This document shows, in pieces, positions 7,197 through 10,885 of a stretch of DNA of 10,885 bases. The DNA lies in the NCBI GenBank assembly GCA_944363005.1, contig CALVTV010000265.1, positions 1-10,885 of the forward strand. Reading direction: 5' to 3'. Both the position numbers and the translations under genes were made by a program. Numbering within the stretch: the stretch's first letter is position 1; each line of letters starts with the position of its first letter. The notes under the pieces are model-generated. The model was not told the DNA's origin. It worked only from the letters and a program-made list of their open reading frames with translations, and did not search any database. Source of the DNA: an uncultured Clostridia bacterium. Lineage in GTDB: Bacteria > Bacillota > Clostridia > Christensenellales > Aristaeellaceae.

Positions 7197-7218
7197 TTTG
7201 TATTGCATTTGTATTGCA
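7197..7218. repeat. 11-bp tandem duplication before the small ORF
   Basis: Two exact copies of TTTGTATTGCA (7197-7207 and 7208-7218). The minus-strand unit is TGCAATACAAA. They lie between the ktrA stop and the Shine-Dalgarno of the 36-aa ORF. The period (11 bp) and the core ATGCAAT are shared with the array upstream of ktrB. Confidence 0.8.
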
Positions 7219-7224
7219 ATCGAA

Positions 7225-7872
7225 TCAAAGCTTGAAGCATTTTCTCACGGCGCGTTCGTGACCGAGAACCAACATCGAATTCCCCGTGCGCAAAATGGTT
7301 TCCGGAGAGATGGTCATGTTCATCTTTCCGTTTTCGCGGATGCCGAGGATGTTGATACCGTGCTTTTTGCGAATATCCAGTTGCAGAACGCTGCGCCCGT
7401 TCCACTCCTCCGGAACGTGGATTTCAAAAATCGAGTAGTCGCCATCCAGATCGATGTAGTCGAGAATGTGGTCGCTGGTGCAGCGAATGGCTGTCCAGGC
7501 GGCCAACTGCTTTTCGGGATAGACGACTTCGTCAGCGCCGTTTCGCAGCAGGAACTTTTCCTGCGGGCCCTTGGAAGCGCGGGCGATCACCTTTTTGGCG
7601 CCCAACTCGCTGAGCAGGGATGCGGTTTCCAGGGAACTCTGAAAATCATCGCCGATGGCTACAATGCATGCGTCGAAATTGGGAATACCCAAAGAGGAAA
7701 GAAATTCCTCGTCGGTGCTGTCGCCAATTTGTGCGTTGGTTACGTAGGGCAGCACGGTGTTGATGCAGGTTTCGCTGCGGTCAACGGCCATCACCTGATG
7801 GCCCATTTCGTGCAGCTTGAGCGCAATATGACGGCCGAAGCGGCCGATGCCGATGAGCAAAACGGATTTCAT
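7225..7872 (-). CDS. ktrA: KtrA/TrkA-family K+ uptake regulatory subunit (RCK protein)
   Basis: 215-aa peripheral gating subunit. RCK proteins form an octameric ring on the cytoplasmic face of KtrB/TrkH and control the channel in response to nucleotides. The N-terminal Rossmann fold shows GIGRFG (8-13) and D31 at the end of the second strand (VMAVDRS), the nucleotide-ribose acidic residue. A TrkA_C/RCK_C domain covers about 135-215 (SIFEIHVPEEWNGRSVLQLDIRKK onward reads as this fold). A single RCK unit of this length fits KtrA rather than the doubled E. coli TrkA. The open frame extends to 7893, but that start lies within the ribosome binding site. The ATG at 7872-7870 has AAGGAGG upstream, and this Shine-Dalgarno overlaps the ktrB stop (TAAGGAGG), a tight operon junction 13 nt wide. 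RCK_C domains of this family can bind c-di-AMP in other Firmicutes; that is not demonstrable here. Confidence 0.94.
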   Translation of the reverse strand: MKSVLLIGIGRFGRHIALKLHEMGHQVMAVDRSETCINTVLPYVTNAQIGDSTDEEFLSSLGIPNFDACIVAIGDDFQSSLETASLLSELGAKKVIARASKGPQEKFLLRNGADEVVYPEKQLAAWTAIRCTSDHILDYIDLDGDYSIFEIHVPEEWNGRSVLQLDIRKKHGINILGIRENGKMNMTISPETILRTGNSMLVLGHERAVRKCFKL

Positions 7873-7885
7873 CCAAACAACCTCC

Positions 7886-9214
7886 TTAGCCAACGGTCAG
7901 TTTTTCTTCGGGGAGCCGGGCTGTTGTGCAGGGATTACCGGAGAGTGCGGCAAAGATCAGCGTCAAGCCGCCCACACGCGCGAGATACATGAGCAGAATC
8001 AGAATGCCGCGGGAAAACAGGCTCAAATCCGGCGTAATGCCGACGGTCAGACCGACGGTGCCGACTGCGGACGCCGTTTCGTAAAGACAATCCAGCAGGG
8101 GAAGCGACTCCACGCGGCTGATGATAAACCCGCCTGCCAGGAAGAGGGTCAGGTAGAGGGTGAGGATGGTTGCCGCGTTGCGCACCGTATCCTCGGAGAC
8201 CCTGCGGCCAAAGAAATGCGTGTGCTTTTTGCGCAGGAAGACGGAGGTTGCGGTGGAGAGCATGACGGCCAGCGTTGTGGTTTTCATACCGCCTGCCGTG
8301 GAACCCGGAGAACCGCCGGTGAGCATCAAGAGAATCATGATGGCCAGGCCGGTTTCGCTGATGCTCGTCAGATTGGCCGTGTTGAATCCCGCCGTACGCG
8401 GCGTAACGGACTGGAAGAGGGAGAGACAGATGCGCGTATGCAGGGGGGCGTCGGAGAATTCAAAGAAGAAGAAATACAGCGCGGGCAACGTGATGAGCAG
8501 GAGCGTGGTCAGCAACACGACCTTGCTGTGCATGCGATAGCGGTGAAACCGGAATTTGTTGCTGCCGATATCTTCCCAAACGGTGAAGCCGATGCCGCCG
8601 ATGACGATCAGGGACATGATGACGGCGTTGATCACGGGCTGGCTGGCGTAATAGGTCAGCGAGGAATACGGCGACCGCGTGCCCATCAGATCAAAACCAG
8701 CGTTGCAGAAGGCCGAGACCGAATGAAAAACGCTGCACCAGATGCCCTGAAGCAAGCCCATTTCACTGCAGAAAACCGGCGCCATGAAAAGGGCGCCCAG
8801 CAGTTCGAAGAGAAGGGTCATACGGATGATGAAGCCGGTGAGCCGCACGATTCCGCCAACCTTTGGCGCGGAAATGGCTTCCTGCATGGTGCTTCGTTCC
8901 TTGAGGCCGATTCTGCGCCCGGAAATGGTCCAGATGGCGACGGCCAACGTGACGACACCCATGCCGCCAATTTGAATCAGAGACAAAATGACGGCCTGAC
9001 CGAATCCGGACCAGTACGTCGCCGTGTCGCGCACAACCAACCCCGTCACACAGACGGCAGAGGTCGATGTGAACAGCGCATCGGCAAATGTGGCGCCCTG
9101 GCCATCCTGCGTGGAAATGGGGAGCGTCAACATCAACGCGCCCAGCAAAATGGTGACGGCAAAGCCGAGAATGATGATTTGTGAAGATGTCAAATGTCGA
9201 TTCAGTATACCCAT
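7886..9214 (-). CDS. ktrB: KtrB/TrkH-family K+ uptake channel subunit
   Basis: 442-aa membrane protein of the superfamily of K+ transporters with four M1-P-M2 repeats. The four pore loops are visible with their filter glycines: TSAVCVTGL (51-59), SVSAFCNAGFD (165-175), SVTPRTAGFNT (269-279) and TASAVGTVGLT (380-390). GGSPGSTAGGMKTTT (300-314) is the conserved third-repeat M2/gating-loop segment. The protein starts directly with the first repeat and lacks the extra N-terminal helices of TrkH, so it is KtrB-like in length and architecture, although general annotation would say TrkH family. The start ATG at 9214-9212 has GAGGG upstream. It is the first gene of the operon and is followed by ktrA. 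The predicted leader is only about 26 nt, with no room for a riboswitch such as ydaO. Confidence 0.95.
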   Translation of the reverse strand: MGILNRHLTSSQIIILGFAVTILLGALMLTLPISTQDGQGATFADALFTSTSAVCVTGLVVRDTATYWSGFGQAVILSLIQIGGMGVVTLAVAIWTISGRRIGLKERSTMQEAISAPKVGGIVRLTGFIIRMTLLFELLGALFMAPVFCSEMGLLQGIWCSVFHSVSAFCNAGFDLMGTRSPYSSLTYYASQPVINAVIMSLIVIGGIGFTVWEDIGSNKFRFHRYRMHSKVVLLTTLLLITLPALYFFFFEFSDAPLHTRICLSLFQSVTPRTAGFNTANLTSISETGLAIMILLMLTGGSPGSTAGGMKTTTLAVMLSTATSVFLRKKHTHFFGRRVSEDTVRNAATILTLYLTLFLAGGFIISRVESLPLLDCLYETASAVGTVGLTVGITPDLSLFSRGILILLMYLARVGGLTLIFAALSGNPCTTARLPEEKLTVG

Positions 9215-9246
9215 GTATATCCCTCAATCCTTCTTTGGTCAATTTT

Positions 9247-9255
9247 ATTATCGCA
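9247..9255 (-). promoter_or_regulatory. Extended -10 promoter of the potassium operon
   Basis: The minus strand reads TGCGATAAT: a TGn extension plus GATAAT (5 of 6). The predicted start is near 9240, 26 nt before the ktrB ATG. No recognisable -35 hexamer is found 16-18 bp upstream, where a short direct repeat (GGCTTATGG/GCCTTATGC) lies instead. The pattern suggests activator dependence, fitting the repeat array immediately upstream. Confidence 0.6.
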
Positions 9256-9282
9256 TAAGGCCCATAAGCCCGGTGTAAATGT

Positions 9283-9336
9283 CATGAATCCGGCATGAAG
9301 ATTGCATGAAGATTGCATGAAGATTGCATGAAGATC
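9283..9336. repeat. 11-bp tandem repeat array upstream of the ktrB promoter (probable regulator binding sites)
   Basis: Four head-to-tail copies of GCATGAAGATT (9293-9303, 9304-9314, 9315-9325 exact; 9326-9336 with the last base C). A fifth CATGAA at 9283 is in the same phase, so CATGAA occurs at 9283, 9294, 9305, 9316 and 9327. Relative to the predicted start near 9240 the array spans about -43 to -96 on one helical face. Direct repeats at 11 bp are the known site geometry for OmpR/PhoB-family regulators, and one (KdpE) is encoded in the same operon. Confidence 0.85.
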
Positions 9337-9461
9337 CATTTGCCTTATGTCGGGTGGCCTTGTACGATGCCAGGCCTGTAGATTGAACATGTGATTTAGA
9401 CGGTAAATGCATGAAATCTATCACACTTTGAAGCGGGCCCACCGCATCTTGACAGCCGGAA
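9337..9461. other. Intergenic stretch with no gene seen
   Basis: Together with the array and promoter regions this completes the 378-bp gap 9215-9592. No reading frame with a ribosome binding site is visible. One imperfect copy of a promoter-proximal motif is present (CGGTAAATGCATGAA at 9401-9415, compare CGGTGTAAATGTCATGAA at 9271-9288). Confidence 0.5.
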
Positions 9462-9486
9462 GAAAAAACCGCCGGATAAACCGGCG
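9462..9486 (-). terminator. Rho-independent terminator of the TSCPD gene
   Basis: On the minus strand, CGCCGG-TTTAT-CCGGCG (9486-9470) forms a 6-bp all-GC stem, followed by GGTTTTTTC. It lies about 107 nt after the TSCPD stop and insulates the ktrB promoter region from upstream transcription. No convincing gene was seen between the stop and the hairpin. Confidence 0.82.
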
Positions 9487-9592
9487 ATATACGCAACCAA
9501 CACGTGGGAGTATTCCGTTGCAAAACGTGTGAGCGAAGCTTGTTGTTCACGCGACGGCTTTTGCCATGATTTGCTGGGAGGAAAAGCTGGAG

Positions 9593-9838
9593 TCAGTGGC
9601 TCTCCTTGTATTCGATCAAGGCCTTCGCCAGCTGATCCGGGCAGGACGTGCCGCTGCGGCATTGAATGCCCTTCAGGCGCTTGATTACCTCGTCGACGGG
9701 CATACCGATGACCAGTCTGGCCAGGCCCTGGGTGTTGCCGGTGCATCCGCCGGTGAAACTGCACTGGGTCAAAACGCCGTTTTCTACTTCAAAGTCGATC
9801 GAACGGCTGCAAACACCATGTGTTTTGTATGTGGACAT
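9593..9838 (-). CDS. Small TSCPD-domain protein
   Basis: 81-aa stand-alone TSCPD protein, similar to a short family found mainly in Clostridia (TIGR03905 type as I recall it). The signature CRSGTSCPDQLA (60-71) is clear, and upstream lies GGCTGNTQGLARL (30-42). Five cysteines (10, 26, 32, 60, 66) in such a small cytoplasmic protein suggest metal binding or redox chemistry; this is inference. TSCPD domains also occur at the C-terminus of B12-dependent ribonucleotide reductases, but the function of the stand-alone form is unknown. AGGAGG lies about 9 nt before the ATG at 9838-9836, giving the N-terminus MSTYKTHGVC; longer frames upstream run through the promoter and are rejected. It is a single-gene unit, divergent from the beta-propeller gene. 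Confidence 0.92.
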   Translation of the reverse strand: MSTYKTHGVCSRSIDFEVENGVLTQCSFTGGCTGNTQGLARLVIGMPVDEVIKRLKGIQCRSGTSCPDQLAKALIEYKESH

Positions 9839-9914
9839 GTGGGGATACCTCCTGTTTGCCTTGCGGTAAATGAATCCAGCGCAAAGGCGGGCATTGCCGC
9901 ATTGCGCTATACGA

Positions 9915-9943
9915 AATATATTCAATTCGACAGTTTCTTTCGA
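9915..9943 (-). promoter_or_regulatory. Candidate promoter of the TSCPD gene
   Basis: On the minus strand, -35 TCGAAA (9943-9938, 4 of 6), 17-bp spacer, -10 TATATT (9920-9915, 5 of 6). The predicted start is near 9908, leaving a leader of about 70 nt. The region is noticeably AT-rich compared with its surroundings. Confidence 0.5.
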
Positions 9944-9955
9944 TTTCCTGCTTAC

Positions 9956-9985
9956 GTGACCGATCATGAGCCTGCAACATACGAT
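9956..9985 (+). promoter_or_regulatory. Weak candidate promoter of the beta-propeller gene
   Basis: GTGACC (9956-9961) and TACGAT (9980-9985) with an 18-bp spacer, each 4 of 6 to consensus. It would start about 29 nt before the ATG. This is the best match seen on the plus strand in the gap, but it is weak. Confidence 0.25.
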
Positions 9986-10020
9986 GAACAGGAAAGGCTG
10001 GCGGAAAGGGTGTGCGGGAG

Positions 10021-10860
10021 ATGGGCGAACGAATCGTCGTTTCCGGGGGAGAAGCGCTGCGGGAATTGTGTCTGCCGCAAGCGCAGGCGGGACGCCGGAT
10101 TGCGCTTGAAGGAGCGGGCGCGCTGTGCGCAGCAGGGAACGCACTGTATGTAGCGAGCCGTTGGGGCGATACGATTTGGAGGTTCGATGCTAAGAAGCTC
10201 ATTCCAACGGGACTGTTCGCGGGAGGTCCGGGCGTTTGCCGGATGCTCACTTCCCCTTCCGGAAACCGGCTGTATGCGCTGTGCGCAGAGGCGGACAGCG
10301 TATTGATGCTCGATGCGCAATCCGGAGCGCCGCTGATGATCAATCGGGTGGGCGTCGGCCCGTGTGCGATGGCGATGGACGAATCCGGACAAATGATCGC
10401 CGTGGCGGGGGGCGGTGATGGCGAGATTGCGTTGATTGAAACGGATACGCTGCGGGTTGTTCGCCGCTTGCAAACAGAGGGGATGACATTGAGCACCGCG
10501 CTGCTGCACGGCGGAATCTATGCGCTCAGCCTCAACGAAGCGATGAATACCACGTTGACGGCTGTTCTGCCTTCCGGGGCGCGCAGGACATTGAGGCTCC
10601 AGGGGATGCCGGGCGCACTTGAGGCGATCGACGGGCAGCTTGTCGCCGCTACGCATGAACAGCTTTCCATGATTGCTTCGGATGGCTCCAAGGTTTTGGC
10701 TTCCTGCGACGTATCGGGGCGTGCGGGCAAGATCTGGCATAGCGGCATGGGGTGGATGATTCTGGATACATGGAGTGAATCCCTGTACCTGCGGGGAAGA
10801 GGGACGGGATGTTGGCGTTTATTGACCGAACAGGTGTCGGATGCCGTGAGGATGCCCTGA
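10021..10860 (+). CDS. Beta-propeller (YncE/YVTN-like) protein of unknown function
   Basis: 279-aa protein with repeated propeller-blade patterns of about 40 residues, for example GNALYVASRWGDTIWRFDA (39-57), GNRLYALCAEADSVLMLDA (81-99), GQMIAVAGGGDGEIALIET (123-141). The blades share a small-residue turn, a YVA/YAL-type strand, and an I.L/V.D strand. No signal peptide, lipobox or membrane span is seen, so it is probably cytoplasmic. The number of blades cannot be settled by eye. The frame is open from a GTG at 10012, but GAAAGGG (10005-10011) is about 10 nt before the ATG at 10021 and next to the GTG, so the ATG is preferred. It is divergent from the TSCPD gene and overlaps the next gene by TGATG. 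Such propellers usually act as binding platforms; the partner is not evident. Confidence 0.8.
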   Translation: MGERIVVSGGEALRELCLPQAQAGRRIALEGAGALCAAGNALYVASRWGDTIWRFDAKKLIPTGLFAGGPGVCRMLTSPSGNRLYALCAEADSVLMLDAQSGAPLMINRVGVGPCAMAMDESGQMIAVAGGGDGEIALIETDTLRVVRRLQTEGMTLSTALLHGGIYALSLNEAMNTTLTAVLPSGARRTLRLQGMPGALEAIDGQLVAATHEQLSMIASDGSKVLASCDVSGRAGKIWHSGMGWMILDTWSESLYLRGRGTGCWRLLTEQVSDAVRMP

Positions 10861-10885
10861 TGGATGGAATACATATCTCGGATGC
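10860..10885 (+). CDS. Start of a further gene (partial, unidentified)
   Basis: An ATG at 10860-10862 overlaps the propeller stop (TGATG), with GAGG about 10 nt upstream. It reads MDGIHISD to the window edge. A second ATG at 10864 in another frame is an alternative. Too little is present to identify the product; the overlap suggests an operon with the propeller gene. Confidence 0.35.

Noticed and set aside
7847..9184. 445-codon open frame on the plus strand opposite ktrB
   Set aside because: Charged, Gly/Gln/His-rich mirror of a hydrophobic gene, typical of GC-rich antisense frames.
9283..9336. CRISPR array
   Set aside because: Units are 11 bp, head to tail with no spacers.
9248..9550. 100-codon minus-strand frame in the ktrB upstream region
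   Set aside because: It reads through the TSCPD terminator and the 11-bp repeat array, and the start lacks a ribosome binding site.
9964..10740. 258-codon minus-strand frame opposite the beta-propeller gene
   Set aside because: No ribosome binding site and no domain pattern, whereas the plus-strand frame shows regular propeller repeats and a Shine-Dalgarno.

Overview
The window looks like chromosomal DNA of a GC-rich Bacillota, most likely a Clostridia-type gut or anaerobic lineage. This rests on strong AGGAGG-type Shine-Dalgarno sequences, sigma-A style promoters, a KtrAB/KdpDE potassium cluster, a TSCPD small protein of the type common in Clostridia, and an Lgt with a long C-terminal membrane extension. 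The lineage call is inference from gene content. No tRNA, rRNA, CRISPR array, insertion sequence or phage gene was seen.

Layout. (1) 1-2886, minus strand: an operon lgt -> pncB -> recX (recX runs off the left edge), with overlapping stop/start codons and a near-consensus promoter at 2858-2886. (2) 2936-3722: divergent upp (uracil salvage) with its own promoter and terminator, followed by a second, symmetric hairpin that terminates the convergent kdpE operon. (3) 3726-9336, minus strand: a five-gene potassium operon read as ktrB (trkH-type channel subunit) -> ktrA (RCK gating subunit) -> an unannotated 36-residue membrane peptide -> kdpD (sensor kinase) -> kdpE (response regulator). (4) 9462-9943, minus strand: a small TSCPD-domain protein with promoter and terminator. 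(5) 10021-10885, plus strand: a beta-propeller (YncE/YVTN-like) protein and the first codons of an overlapping next gene.

How it works together. KtrB and KtrA form a K+ uptake system, and KdpD/KdpE is the two-component system that classically senses K+ limitation to control the KdpFABC pump. No kdpABC is in this window, and the kinase and regulator sit downstream of ktrBA in one transcription direction. The ktrB promoter has an extended -10 (TGCGATAAT) but no good -35. Immediately upstream of the -35 position lie five CATGAA elements at an exact 11-bp period, the geometry used by OmpR/PhoB-family regulators such as KdpE. A second 11-bp tandem pair sharing the core ATGCAAT lies just before the small ORF. 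The simplest reading is an autoregulated K+-uptake operon in which KdpE activates ktrBA and its own genes.

The most noteworthy items are the periodic repeat array, the 36-aa small protein, the degenerate Walker A of KdpD, and the four-helix C-terminal extension of Lgt.
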